Below, one piece after another: positions 1-11,770 of a stretch of DNA of 64,000 nt. The DNA comes from Cyclaneusma minus. Lineage: Eukaryota; Ascomycota; Leotiomycetes; Marthamycetales; Marthamycetaceae. The position numbers were made by a program, and so were the translations under genes. Location: positions 1,364,001-1,428,000 of the forward strand of contig JAKZHN010000006.1 in NCBI GenBank assembly GCA_037179335.1, written 5' to 3'. Under the pieces are notes generated by a model. The model saw only the letters and a program-made list of their open reading frames with translations. It was not told the origin of the DNA and did not search any database. Position 1 is the first letter of the stretch, and every line of letters starts with the position of its first letter.

Positions 1-2
1 CT

Positions 3-731
3 AATGCTGATACGAGGGGTCGAAAGAGTCCCAAAAATGGCGTGGCAGCAGCAACAGCAGCAATGATGTCTAGCAGTACGGGGAATGTGAAGCTGGCAAA
101 AATGCTTGCTGAACACAACCAGAATCAGGCTTCATCGGGTTCGCGAGAGCGCGCTGGTTCGGCGAGCCAGATGAATATGCCGAGGGCGCCGAGGTCGCCT
201 GGCGAGGGACGCGAGAGCCCTGCCTCGAGCCTCGCAGGACGAGTGACGAATGGAAATGGAAGCGCGCAAGCGATTGATATGAAAAGCAGCGGCAGGAGTT
301 CCTCAGCAGCTGGTATTAAAGTCGGTCGCGGACGGGTGATAGAATTTGGCAGTCTTCCGGAACCGGTGGATATGGAGGTTGCGAGGGAGAGGGCGGAGAG
401 ATTGAGAGAATTGAGTGATATGGCTTTGAGGGAAAGGGAGATGCAGATGGGTGAGAGGATGGGGTTGGCGGGGTGGGAGGTACATGAGAGGAGGGCGGTG
501 AGGGAAGGGCTGAGGAGAGATTTTGCGGCCGCGGGGAGGAATGGCAATAGCAATGGGAATGAGGCAATGTGGAGGAGGGGCTGGGGTAGCCCCGGCGAGG
601 AGTATGGCTGGGTGCCGGGAGTGGGGGTGAGGACGATGAATTCGGAAAATACGATTCCGGATCAGGAGGCAATGGGGGGGGGGTTGGGGTTGGGGTTGCA
701 GTTTAATGAAGGTGGGAGGGGCGGGAAGTAG
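3..731 (+). CDS. C-terminal part of an unknown protein (cut by window edge)
   Basis: The frame is open from the first bases of the window to the TAG at 729-731, so the gene begins upstream; the in-frame GTG at 42 is not a credible start. About 242 residues are visible. The first part is Ser/Gly/Ala/Asn-rich and probably disordered. A charged Glu/Arg/Met-rich stretch follows (around 350-520), beginning near VIEFGSLPEPVD, that would form a helix or coiled coil. The tail is Gly-rich (GGGLGLGLQF). I do not recognise the family. The coding strand is strongly purine-rich. That this is a real reading frame rests on its length, the edge-open frame and the ordered charged segment. Confidence 0.6.
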   Translation, partial: NADTRGRKSPKNGVAAATAAMMSSSTGNVKLAKMLAEHNQNQASSGSRERAGSASQMNMPRAPRSPGEGRESPASSLAGRVTNGNGSAQAIDMKSSGRSSSAAGIKVGRGRVIEFGSLPEPVDMEVARERAERLRELSDMALREREMQMGERMGLAGWEVHERRAVREGLRRDFAAAGRNGNSNGNEAMWRRGWGSPGEEYGWVPGVGVRTMNSENTIPDQEAMGGGLGLGLQFNEGGRGGK

Positions 732-1252
732 GGTGTTGTGTGGGAGAAGAGCGTGGTAACAAAGTTGGGAACTGGGAAGATACACGTCGGCTGAGCGCAC
801 ACGAGCCTGTTGCGTTCGAAATTGTTTTACCGGTCGGCTGTATCATATCCCCGGGCATTGGGTCGGCGCATTGAGCATTTTCGGGCGCTGCATTGTCATC
901 ACGGGGGTACAAGATTGCAACTCCACGGGTTTTGAGCATTTTGGGACGGCGGAGCATTTGCATAGCGATATAGATACCCTGGTGGGTCATGGTCGGTTCA
1001 TAGGATACTCCTTCATTGCATTCATAAATAGCTATATAGCTGGGTTATGTGTTGTACACGATATCACGATCAGTCTGTGGAAGGTCTCTAGGTGTCTGGC
1101 TTATTAGCCCCAAGACTCAAGTGGCCGAAGCCCAAATCCAATAATCATGATGTTTACTTTTACTATTCAGCAACCACACCATGGAAATCTTGAGACTTGT
1201 TCCTAAAGTTCCTAAAGTCCCACCGAGCCTTTGTTGATGTGTGCTTCTCGGG

Positions 1253-1620
1253 GGGCAGCTAGAAGGCCCCTCGCTTATGTGGTTAGCTGGCCACTCCTCG
1301 CCATGCCAGTTTTGTTGCACGTCGACCGAGGCATGTCGAAAAAGTCATTTTTGAGAATCTATAATTATAATTTGTAAATAGTATATTCCGATAGAGCTGG
1401 GAATTCTGTACAATTTGATGTATAACACGCCTGGGTTTAAATGTTGGGACCTTGTGTAATGGTCGGTGTTAGAAAGATGATGCTTTTTATAGTTATACGT
1501 GAAGATATTGGCCAAGCAAGTGCTGGGGGTCTGGGTAGGTGCGTGTGGATAGAGGTTAAGCGAGGGTGAGAGACGGGCGGGTGGGCAGCTAGAGGGCTTC
1601 CTCGCTCATGTGGTTGGCTG
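1253..1620 (+). repeat. Diverged direct repeat pair (1253-1289 and 1583-1620)
   Basis: Both copies share GGGCAGCTAGA, then CTCGCT and ATGTGGTT. They differ at four sites, all transitions (A/G or C/T), plus a 1-nt gap. Transition-only divergence is what repeat-induced point mutation leaves in duplicated DNA, although four sites are few. Confidence 0.55.
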
Positions 1621-2337
1621 CCTTTGCACCTGCTGCGGGCTTTCAGGTTTGGACTACCTAGGACTAGAACTAGGCCTAGGTCTGGGAACGCGTCTGTTTG
1701 AACACCGGAAGCTGACTCTTAGAATTATAGTATGCAAGCTCGACAGTATATACCACCCTCCAGGGAGCTAGCTAGTGGCAGGGGGTAGAGCCAGGGGTGT
1801 TCCGGAACGGGTAACTGTCCGCAAACATCCTTCGACCTGTAGCCTAGTCGTTACAACAGAGACAAATATTCCCAGAGATTTATTTTCCAGTGCCAGTGCC
1901 GCTGGAAACCTACCCTATTTTCCTGCGCCACTGGACACAGCTACCCCAAGCTTATCCAGGTTTGATCCCTCTATGATTTTGAACGCTAAGAAGGCAACAC
2001 AACGCACTAGTGAACACGACACGTTCGTCAGCAGCCTCAACTTCCTTGAGCACCATCATTCACATATTGGCAACTTTTCCTCCAGACGTGTTTGAAGACG
2101 GCTGTGCTAGACTCCACCACCATCCGACTGGACTTGAAAAAGGTGCTGTTCTTGTTCCACCCGAGGTTCAAGACTTTCCGGTTCGACCTCAAGACTTTCG
2201 GGAGTGGATACTATATGATGGAGGAATGGAGGTCGTCACTTGGGTCTCTTGTCGCACGTCGACGAGTTGCGCAACACTTGCGCCCAGCGCCCTTTTTTTT
2301 TATTCAAAGAATACCTAGATGGTCTCGCTTTTATTAC

Positions 2338-2452
2338 ATATCAACAAGTTCACCTGCTTCAAGTTCACCTGCTGCAAGTCTACCTCCAAATTCACCTACT
2401 TCAAGTCTACCTCCTTCAACTTCCCCTACTCCAACTTCACCAAACTTCAACA
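2338..2452 (+). repeat. Degenerate 12-15 bp tandem repeat (CAAGT-TCACCTGCTT type)
   Basis: Successive units such as TTCAAGTTCACCTGC, TTCAAGTCTACCTCC and TTCAACTTCCCCTACTCC follow one another over about 110 bp. It is pyrimidine-rich and reads as a Ser/Pro/Thr repeat in one frame, but no surrounding gene is evident. Confidence 0.5.
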
Positions 2453-2643
2453 CTTCCCAGCTGGACTTCAAGACCTTCCTTCCCAGCCTTAATTATCAGC
2501 AAAGCCCCCAGCTCCATCATCCCAACCTACATTCTCGGAAAAACAAAGATCAGGTCACTCTTCCCTCTGCAATAGCTCTGAGGGAAAACCCGAAAACTTG
2601 ACACAAGGCAAAAAAAGGCGAAAAAAAATAGTGAACCCAACCC

Positions 2644-2728
2644 AGTACTCCCCTGGTTGGAGAGATATCCATCTAGGAATTGCAAACTACCTAGTACTTC
2701 CCTCGCTTTGAGGGATATCCGTCCAGGA
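2644..2728 (+). repeat. Direct repeat pair (2644-2678 and 2693-2728)
   Basis: Two copies of about 35 bp share AGTACT, CCCT, the core GATATCC and the end AGGA, separated by 14 bp. The GATATCC core lies at the same place in both copies. Function is unknown. Confidence 0.5.
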
Positions 2729-2876
2729 GACTACCGACCAGGCCACGACAGCCATTCGATTCGAAAGTTAGTTGACGCAAATAGTATATGTACCACTCAC
2801 TCTCAATCGACTTTCTAGCCGCAGAATCAGGCGAGCCATCTTCAGGTCAAACAGCGTTCTTTCCCCAAACCTCATT

Positions 2877-2900
2877 TCCTCCTCCTCCTCCTCCTCCTCC
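2877..2900 (+). repeat. (CCT)8 microsatellite
   Basis: Eight consecutive CCT triplets lie in the intergenic region downstream of tps2. Confidence 0.9.
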
Positions 2901-3216
2901 AAAACAAAAAACACTTCTCTGTCTACTCAGTAGTCACACCATTCTTCTGTCGTTCACTCGTTCTCGAGACTTTAAACATTCACTCACTCCATCTGTCATC
3001 ACAACACACCACAACCAACAAAAGATATCAAATCTGAAGGCTCTCTGTTGTCTTTTTGTCTATAGAGCGCAGGGTATCGAAGTCTAACGTGCTGCCGTCT
3101 AGCAAATCAAGCACATCCCTTGCCTTGCCTATCACGCCCCATAACACCTCTCATGCGCCGCACAGCCACATAAAAAACCCCAAATCCCCCTCTGTTATTC
3201 AGTTCAGGCTGTCCAT

Positions 3217-6200
3217 CTAGAAATTCTCAATCTCCTCATCAACCTTGCCCGCCTCAGCCAGTTGCTGGAGCACACCGAGATCTGCGACCTTGGCACCTCC
3301 GTTGAGCAGACCCACGACATCAATGACATCGCTAGGCTCCAGTACATGCCACTTCGCCAGCGTCATCTTGCTGCTCGCGCCGACCGTAACAGTAAACACG
3401 CTCTCCTCGTCCATGTTATCCTCAGCAACGGCGCCATTGAGCGCGCGGAACATGTCTTCATCGGTGAAGTCATCGCCCAAGCATAGAACAAACTCAGGGG
3501 CGCCGGCACGCTCGATCTCATCGTTGACGAGGCGCTTGGCGATTTCGCCTTTGTTGATGAAGGTGGGGCGGACCTCGAGATTGGCTTTCCCGGTCATGAC
3601 TTCGACGTCCCATTTCTTGCCGACTGTCTGTTCGAGCTCGGTTTGGCAGGCGCGCGCGTTGTGGGCGCCGAGTTCGGGGTCGGCGCGGCGGTAGTGCCAG
3701 GTCAGGGCGCAGCGTTTGCGTTCGATGAATGATCCTGGGTGGTATGTCAGTACGGACGAAAGCAAGCGAACTAATCACGAGAAAGCAAAAACGTAAAACA
3801 TACCGTGAGTCTGATCAGTGAACTTCTGGAAAACATCCATGACCTCCTTCTGCCATCCCAAATCAAACTTCTCGGCCAGGTTCTCCCACTCCTTGCTTCC
3901 CGGGTGACGGATGAAGCTTCCGTGCTCGGCACTGAATCCAAGTCGTTCGATATCTCCCAGATGCGTGCCTAAGAATTCCTGGTCTCGGCCCGAAATAATC
4001 CAAACATCGTTCTGAGGATCGTCGGCTAGCTCCTTGATCGTGTTTCGGATTCGGGTGGTTGGAATAGCGGCGCTGGGGTCTTGAACGATGGGAGTCAGAG
4101 TACCATCGTAGTCGAACATGAAGAGACGCTTCTTGGATTTCTTATAGCGGCTCAACAGCTTCGTTCTGTCCAGGAGAGGAGTGGCGTTCTCCTTGTTCTG
4201 GGAGCTGAGCACAGTGAGAAGCCTCTTCAGGTAGCCTGAAGACCAGGCCTGGACGTTGTTCCTGGTAACGTGCTGGTACAAGCTGTGATGCTGAATCTGC
4301 CGACGTTCGGGAGACATGGTGAGTGCGTGATTGATTTGCTCGGCAACACCGGACAAGTCCCATGGATTGATGTGAATGGCATCCCTGAGGCTGCCTGCTG
4401 TTCCCGAGAACTCGGACAGAATGATAGGACCGTGAGAATCGCGCTGACAAACAACGTATTCGAGACTGGTAGTGTTCATGCCGTCTCGTACAGAGGTGAT
4501 CAGACCGATGTCTGCACATCTGAGCAGAGCCAGGTACTCATCTTGTGGCAAGAACTGGGGGAAGTGCTGCACAGGCGCAAATCCGAGAGATCCATAAAGA
4601 CCGTTGATGCTAGACACCAACTCGGAGACCTTGTTAGCAACTTTGTTGTTGCTGTCCTCCTTTTGCTCCTCGATGCTGGTGGGGCTAGTCACTTGGATCA
4701 ACACAACCTTCTCCCTCCATTCGGGATACATCTCAAGGAATCTCTCGAAAGCCATCAACTTCTGCGGCACACCTCGGACGCTGTCTAATCGATCACGGCC
4801 CACGATGATCTTGACGCCTGGGTAGTACTCTCTTAGCTTGGTGGCTTGCTCATCGATTTTCTTGTCGAAAGCAAGCTTCTCGACGCCTGCAGCATCAATG
4901 CCGATAGGGAAAACTCCAACGGCAACCTTGATACCGTAAGCGTCGACTCCAGTGACATCTGAGGGGAAGCCCAGAATGCGAGTACAGCAGGAGGCGAAGT
5001 GTCTCGAGTAGCTGAATGACTGGAAGCCCACCAAATTGGCGCCCAGAACGCCCTCCAGAATTTCCTTTCTCCTTGGAAGACAGCGCAGGAACTCGCTACT
5101 AGGGAAAGGAACATGGAGGAAGAAGCCGATGTACATGTGGGGGACCTTCTGGCGCAGCAAGCTGGGGAGCAGCAGCAAATGGTAATCGTGAATCATGACA
5201 ATGTCTCCTGGCTTGTACACCTCCAGAATTCGATTGGCAAATTTCTGATTCATGCGATAGTAGTCCGTCCATGATTTGCGCTCAGCCCGTCCGTCGCTAG
5301 GCTCGCCCATCTTGTAGTGGAAGAGCGGGTACAATTCATGCTCGGCATATCGTCGCCATCTGGCTTGGTCTTTGAGTAGCAGTTCTCCATCTGCGCCCTG
5401 GACCTCATCTGCCAACCAAACAGGAAGTGTTTTGCACTTCTTGTCATGGAGCAGCTGTCGCTCGAGACTTTCTCGGTCCTCCTTGCTGATCCAGTGACCT
5501 TCTTGCTGGGGCGTTGGAGGGCGGTCACCGGCATCGACAGGAATCGGAGCCGATGCTTTGTTCAGGGGGACGTATTTAGAGGTAGTCGTCGTAGCAGGTG
5601 GGGTATCGGGCGGTGACAGAACGTCTGCCACCTGCTTAATTTCACCGGTCCAGCCCACCAACGTGTGGTTCCATGGAGTGTTCTCGGACGACAAGTGGGC
5701 AAAGGAATCGAAGAGAGCTGAAGTACCGCGACGCTCGTGCATTTCCTGCAGACACAGTTGTTAGAATTGGGATACACAAACACACAACTTTCTCTTGTAG
5801 GACTCTCAGCACTCACCCAGTCAGCACCTTTGCGGTGTTTCAAGGAGTATGGGATGCAGAAAGTAGCGGAGATGACTCCGCCGCTCAAGCCCAGAGCAGG
5901 ATTTGCACCCTTCGGATCGGTGTCACTGAGGGAATCTTTCCTCTGGTGCTGCCCCGACAAACTCAGTCGGCGCAGGATCTCCTGCCCCTCTTGTGCCATG
6001 TCGCCCGATCGTAGCTTATTCAGATCTGCGGAGAAGTAGGAGGTGACGTTACGCGGGCTGCCAACGCTCTCGGGGTTGTTGTAGGTTTCTTCGTTGATGC
6101 CCGGCGTGACGGGGACGTTGGTGACCTCAGGCTTGAGGGCAGGATGGACAGTCTCGGTTCGAATGGCACCTGGTCGCGAGCTGGCACCGCTGCCACTGTT

Positions 6201-6218
6201 AGAAGACTCGCCTGACAT
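3217..6218 (-). CDS. tps2: Trehalose-6-phosphate phosphatase (TPS2/OrlA type)
   Basis: Three exons: 6218-5817, 5745-3804 and 3734-3217, giving 953 residues. The introns (5746-5816, 3735-3803) have GTGAGT/GTATGT donors and TGCAG/CCCAG acceptors and keep frame. The protein removes phosphate from trehalose 6-phosphate in the cytosolic trehalose synthase complex. A disordered N-terminus precedes a GT20 synthase-like domain (roughly residues 120-640, with FCIPYSLKHRKGADW, WNHTLVGWTGEI and HDYHLLLLPSLL), then a HAD phosphatase domain with the catalytic FDYDGTLTPI near residue 680. In active synthases the sugar-nucleotide loop reads RLDYxKG; here it is RLDSVRG, so the conserved Lys is Arg, consistent with a non-catalytic synthase domain. 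The intact DxDGT separates it from the regulatory TPS3/TSL1 paralogues. Length and domain order match the family. Confidence 0.95.
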
Positions 6219-8895
6219 GATGGGCGGGTTGGTCGCTGGTGTATGGGGGAACGAAGATGTAGGAGGTAGCAGAGGTAGACGAGGAGCAGAAGGGAGGTGG
6301 AAGAGAAGAAGAGGAGGGCCGCAGAATTTATGCTAAGACGAGGCTCGCTTTATGTGAGCGCCCGCAAGTGGAGCTTTTGGCAGGTGCGGTGTGGAGAAAA
6401 GCAGGCTCTGGACTGGAGAGACTCAGGAGAAAAGACTCCGGGGTTCGCGGGGAGCTCAAGCGGGGGGGAAGATGGAGCTGGACTCGTATCGCAGCAGCAG
6501 AGCTCCAAGCAGATGCGACGCGTGAAAACGACAGAATAAAGGGCTTGGGGAGGAATTGAGTGCGTGAGATGCAGAAGCGCAAGCGGCGAAGTCAATGAAT
6601 GGCAAACGACAGGCAGCTCTGCCGTCACAAGGCGCAATTGATGGGGGGGAGTTGGCGTGTCTGGTGGTGGTGGGCAGCTTTGGCCATCGCCCTGATGATG
6701 CCAATTCCTATTTCTGGGCCTTGCTTCGATGCTCTTCTGTCATCCCTCAGACCCTCACCGACCACGGCAGGCGCGACCGACGTAATTGATAGCAGGGGGG
6801 TCCATCGGCGAATCATATTGATATGATCAAACTCACCAAATTTGGCAGCGTCTTTATGCTGTGTGGCCGTGTTTCTGAGGCTCAAATGCTCTTTCCCCAC
6901 TATTCAACGCCTTGTTCGATGTCGATGGCCGCCTCCTTTCGCTGACGATGACGATTGACCACATTGTAGGGCGACGAGAAACGGCAAGGTTTTTAAACGT
7001 CACGTTGAGCATATACGCTACTATCAAGCTGGGAGAGGGGATCATGCTGTCATTTCAGTTTACTAGTAGACTCGACCTTAAGCTGTGCCCAAGACGCCGC
7101 TTATAATGAACACACGCTAGTAATTATTAAAAACATACGCTATAACTAGAAATATTCTTTTTGAATATACACAATAAAATAAGAATATTCTTAATAGCTT
7201 TTATAAGTATTACCAATCACCATATATATTTTTAATCACTAAGGGTGTCCAGGCAGCGTCAACAATTGCCGAGGGGGCTTAGTGGCGGCCTAGCGTGTGT
7301 TCATCATCGCCCGCGGTCGTGCTCAACATGCATCCGAACTCTGATCACGTCCCCTACCCCTATCACCTCATCTGCCAGAAATAATATGCCAGGGACAGCT
7401 TATCATCAGAAAGCTCTAGAACAACTCACGCTCCACTCGGCCCAAAGGACAGCGAAGCTTCCACAACATCGCGATCCAGGAACTCCCCGAGATGCTCGCT
7501 GCTGTGCGAGAGTCCCGCGATGGCCATGGTGCATCCAGACGTGCCGGCGATGCCAATCACTCGCAGCGCTACCACACATGTCTCCCCGCCGGCCCAGCGG
7601 CTGCACTACCTTACTAACTGGCACAAATCCACGGATGCCTTCAAGTCCAATCGTCAATCTGGAGGGCGGCCCGAAATCTCCCGTCGAACAAAGTATGTGC
7701 CTCGCAAACTGCGACGAGAGAGGTCTCGTGGACGAGTGTTGGATGCTCGAATCGGGGTGCGGCCGGGTGGAAGCTGAAGGTGAGTCGAGAAATTATCGTC
7801 AAGCCGGCAATGCTATCATTGTTCCCCGGCTCGAGATGTTTCTGTTTTCTGTTTTCTCTTGTAGCAAGTTTCCAAACCATGGCCGTGTTTCTCTGTTGAG
7901 GCGGTCTTCCGTTTTCCTCGAGCATCGTGGCTCGTCAATGATGTCAACCAAGAAATTCATGGCACATCGCATGCTTCCGCTTTCTGCTGCTGTTTCCTCT
8001 CAATTATCTGGCTTTCTATCACTCACTCGGGTTATCCTCCAAATATGCGAAGAATTTCATGCTTTTCGGAGGTGGCTGTCAAAGAAGAGCCCATCGCATG
8101 TCTCGTCTCGCGTGGATTCTACAGTACGATCAAGACTTGGGGTGCAAACCTGTCTTTCATTCACTCCCATGCACTGTTCCCCATCCCCATCTCATTTCCT
8201 GGAGCGCGCGTCTGCGTCTATTACTCATCTTTTAAACGCCGTCTCCAGCTTCCTTTTCCACCCTTCTGCAGACATCTCCGTTGGGGCTCTTTGTCGTCCA
8301 ATCAGCGACGCGGTCGCGCGAGTGGTCGCGTCGCCTCCAAACCGTTCCTTCGAGGCGCCGACACCCCAGATGCCGGGTTTCACAATGCCGCCGGCTACAA
8401 CGTCGCCACTGGCTGGGAGGATATCTTTTCTTTGTCGAGCCCAAGGTCTAGAACGACTCATTCAACTTCTCGCTTTGTCCCGAGAGTCGACTAGGGCTAT
8501 TGTTAGCATACAAGTGCCCGACTCTTTGTGGCCTCTCAGTCCCACAATGGCGCGTCGTGACCATACAAGAGCCCTGCATCTTGCTCAAAGCCATAAGTCC
8601 ATTCTACTTCTGAGTCACACTCTTTCTCTATCACCAACTTCTCTGTCGTTCTCTAGATTGCTCTGCGTCAATCCATTTCTAGTTCTTCTCTCGCTGTCGA
8701 GTCGAAACTCCCTCGCTCTCTAGAAGTCCTTCAGCCTAATACTTGCATATCAAAGAAACTTGACACTCTTTAATCTTCAATATCCAGTACCAAGGGCGCC
8801 TGCTCACCTCGAACATTAATCTGCTTCTTTTCGCCAAGACTGCGGAATAACTTCACTTGCCAGACTGCAGCAAGTTACCCTACTAATTAGATACC
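6219..8895. other. Divergent promoter region between tps2 (-) and the mucin-like gene (+)
   Basis: 2.7 kb without a supported gene. The first kilobase upstream of tps2 is purine-rich on the plus strand and carries several AGGGG runs that could act as stress elements. An AT-rich island lies at 7121-7240, inside an inverted repeat. From about 7900 to 8890 the plus strand is pyrimidine-rich, as expected of the promoter and 5' leader of the gene that starts at 8896. A 492-codon open frame (7245-8723) crosses this stretch, but its composition does not look like protein. Confidence 0.5.
7106..7304. repeat. 15-bp perfect inverted repeat around an AT-rich island
   Basis: ATGAACACACGCTAG at 7106-7120 is the exact reverse complement of 7290-7304. 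The 170 bp between are AT-rich at the left (7121-7240) and include the palindrome AAGAATATTCTT. This resembles a small non-autonomous DNA transposon, but no clear target-site duplication is visible. A related 12-mer (CTAGCGTGTGTT) recurs at 44737-44748. Confidence 0.5.
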
Positions 8896-11297
8896 ATGAA
8901 AGCCGTCTCTCTTTCCGCTGCCTTCTTCGTGTCACTCACCTGTGTGAGTGCGGCAAGCCCGGTGCGAGGTGCTCGCGGTTTTGTGCCTGGGTAAGTTTCG
9001 CTCCCCTGCTCAGTCATTGCTACTGAACTATCACTAACACATCCATTACCAGACTCCACAGGAGGTTACCTCTTGGAAACAGCTCGACATCAGATGAGCC
9101 TGTTTCTACCAATGAGCCCATTTCTACCAAAGCCGCGGATGCCTCGGACAGTCTGATCGTTATTACTCCACTCACGGAGACTACCATCTATAAGACCGAA
9201 GCATCCACGACGATCATCGAGACTACTGAAGTTCCCTTCTTACCGATGACATCGTCTGCTACTGCTACTAGCACGCAATCGATCAACTCAGCATCGATAG
9301 AACAATCGATTAGAGCCTCGGAAGTCAGCTCGCTGTTTTTTGGGCACAGAAGTTCGAGTACCCAGACTTCGACGACTGCCTCACTTATTGATTTGAACCC
9401 GTTTCGGCACAGCTCGAGCAGTTCAACTGAGTCCACTTCTACGTCGTCTGCTACAATCTCGACAACATCTCTGTCTTCAACCGAGACAGCATCAACCAGT
9501 GCGATCTCTACGACCTTGGAAGCGTCTCTGTCCAGCACCGAGACATCGTCCAAAAGTGTGGTCACCTCAAGCTCAACTAGCAAAATCTCGTCCAGCTCGG
9601 GTGCACTGGGTAACACAACGGCGGTAGCGACAACAGCATCTCAATCCTCTACTGCCCACAGTTCAAGCACCGAAGTCCCATCTATATCTGCTTCAAGCTC
9701 TTCTGCCTCTTCTACATCGGATCTAGGCTCTTCAAGCTCTTTTACAGATGAAGCAAGCTCAGATGTGACAACCACGAGCCAAGCAGCTAGCACAATTTCT
9801 TCAAATGTCGTTGCCACCGATGCGTCGAACACAGTATTGTCATCATCCACTACTCGCGTCTCGCCTCCTTTCACACTAAACAGCACGACTTCCATCGTGC
9901 CTCCTATTCTCAGCTCATCCGACACGAGTGTTTTGACATCCAGCACTGATGTCAGCTCGGGAAGCCCTGTAGCTACGAGCACTACTTATGAAAATGGCAC
10001 CACTATCGTAGCAACAAGCACAGCCGATGCATCAACAACGACTTCAGATCTTGCCAGTAGCACGAGTGATATCTCATCATCGACTACTGATGTCGCCTCA
10101 GCAAGCATCACTCTTTCAAGCTCTTCAGGGGATGGTACCGATTCGGGCACGACGGCCGCTTCTGCCACGGTGGTAGGAACGAGCACATCCCATGAATCGA
10201 CAAGTTCGGATGTTGCAAGCAGCACAAGCGATGTCTCATCGTCCACCGATCTCGGCTACTCCGCCACGGCCTCGACGTCCGAATCGGGCACCAGCAGCAG
10301 CACGTCCAGCTCAACTGCACGCAGCACCATCACAAACCCCCCAGCCGCCATCCCCACTCTAATCTCAACCGCGGTACCCACCGGCACAACCGTAGCAGCC
10401 TCCGTCTACGCGTCCAACCTCGCCCAAGCACAATCCTACAACACCCTCTTCTCCACCCTAAACTCCTCCTCCCCCTGCGGAACCGGCGACGTAGCATGCA
10501 TAGACGGCGAATCCGCCGCCTGCGGCATGAACGGCTTGTGGACACTCACAAAATGTTCCGGCACCGATACCTGTCTCGCACTGCCTATGAACACCACAGC
10601 CGGCGTCATGGTTGGTTGTGTTAACACTGAGAAGGCGGATGCGATTTTGGGGATTAGCTATTCGGGATACACGCCACTGGGGACTACGGCAAATGTTTTA
10701 CCTACGAATTATGGTGCTTCGACAAGCTCAGACTCTACTACTGAGTCTGAGAGTTCTTCAAGTTCTTCGAGCTCTTCACAATCGCAGTTTGTCACTACGA
10801 TATTGATCACCCCTGGCTCGCTGACAGCTTCCCCTTCGTCCACCGAGACACCGGCGTCTTCTACCTCCTCATCGGACACTCGAGCGCCTACGACATCATC
10901 CGAGAGTCTCATCCCCAGCGAAACACCGACCCTCTCACCTTCGCCTTCCCCTTCATCGACTATCACAAGCAGCTCAAGCTCAACCACAACGACCCCAGAT
11001 GGTGTTCAGATTACGCCGATCGACGACGTGTCAATAGCCGCATCAACTACCACAACATCATCTTCTTCGTCTACTACGATGCAGGGGAATGGGAAGGCTG
11101 CTGCTACCCCCAAAACTTCAAGCTCAGCCTCGAAGACCTCAGACGCCTCGCAAAACACAAGAAGTGGCATTGTGATAACGCCGATTTCGGAAATCACAAT
11201 AGCGGCGACGACGGTGACGGATACGGTGACGAGTGTTAGTGTGTCTGTGAGTGTTAGTACGGTTACGGTTACTGTTACTGCTAGTGTAAGGTATTAG
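8896..11297 (+). CDS. Secreted Ser/Thr-rich mucin-like protein with a small six-Cys domain
   Basis: Two exons: 8896-8990 and 9053-11297; the 62-bp intron has GTAAGT, a CACTAAC branch and CCAG. The product is 779 residues. A signal peptide (MKAVSLSAAFFVSLTCVSA) is followed by hundreds of residues that are mostly Ser and Thr with Ala, Val and Asp, predicted to be heavily O-glycosylated. Around residues 485-565 lies a conserved six-cysteine module (VACIDGESAACGMNGLWTLT, then TDTCLALP). It resembles fungal chitin-binding modules of the CBM19 type, but I cannot confirm the family. The ITPI/ITPL motif recurs four times. The C-terminus ends in a Val/Ser/Thr run with no hydrophobic GPI signal. Codon choice is distinctly C-rich in the Cys module (10290-10610) compared with its surroundings. 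It is probably a cell-wall or matrix glycoprotein. Confidence 0.85.
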
Positions 11298-11770
11298 AGA
11301 GAGTGGGACATGAGAGTGAGAGGTTGATGAATTTTTCAAGGAGAATATGAAGGGAATTAGAAAAGCGTTGGCGTTGGAGGGAATTTCTTTGATGGGGTAA
11401 TGAATGGGAATGAATGACAGGGTAGAGTAATTGGAAAAATTTGCGTTCGAATTCCAATTGTATGGGAGGGTAGCGTTGGTTTTAGATTGATTTTTGTGCT
11501 GTAATTCAATACCCTGGTTTTTGAGGAATGTTTTGTGCTGGATGTGTCTTGGTGAGACGGAGTTTCGTGTACAGTGGGCAGGGAAACTCTATACAGCTTC
11601 AAGCCTGTAGTTCCGAACTATGGGAAAGATCCAGAATGATGGTGTCAGAAGTTCCCTGCCCGGGTAAACTGATGGAAGATTGATCTATTGCTAGGCTGTC
11701 ACGTGACGGGGCGCAAACACGTGACGAGATCTGACTGAACTCATGCTGGGACTGCACCTCTCCCTGGATG
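11298..11770. other. 3' flank of the mucin-like gene and start of the array promoter
   Basis: No gene is seen. The last 80 bp hold two CACGTG boxes and the first TATA box of the tandem array. Confidence 0.5.
11698..11725. promoter_or_regulatory. Paired CACGTG (bHLH-type) boxes upstream of array unit 1
   Basis: The palindrome GTCACGTGAC (11698-11707) and CACGTGAC (11718-11725) lie 46-73 bp upstream of the first TATA box. CACGTG is the classical site for fungal bHLH factors (Cbf1/Pho4 type); binding here is inference. Later array units lack this pair. Confidence 0.55.

Larger units (their letters stand above)
732..3216. other. Gene-poor region between the first gene and tps2
   Basis: I see no convincing gene in these 2.5 kb; open frames are short and mostly low-complexity. 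It contains the 3' flank of the first gene, a diverged 38-bp direct repeat (1253/1583), a Ser/Pro-type low-complexity tandem repeat near 2340-2450, a second direct repeat (2644/2693), a CCT microsatellite and the 3' flank of tps2. Several short runs look degraded, which suggests old, mutated duplications. Confidence 0.5.

Noticed and set aside
7245..8723. 492-codon plus-strand open frame
   Set aside because: It starts at a GTG, its composition is Ser/Leu/Pro/Arg without domains, and a second frame is also open over 8045-8494. A pyrimidine-rich strand is simply poor in stop codons here; it looks like promoter and leader of the gene at 8896. RNA-seq showing ribosome occupancy would change this.
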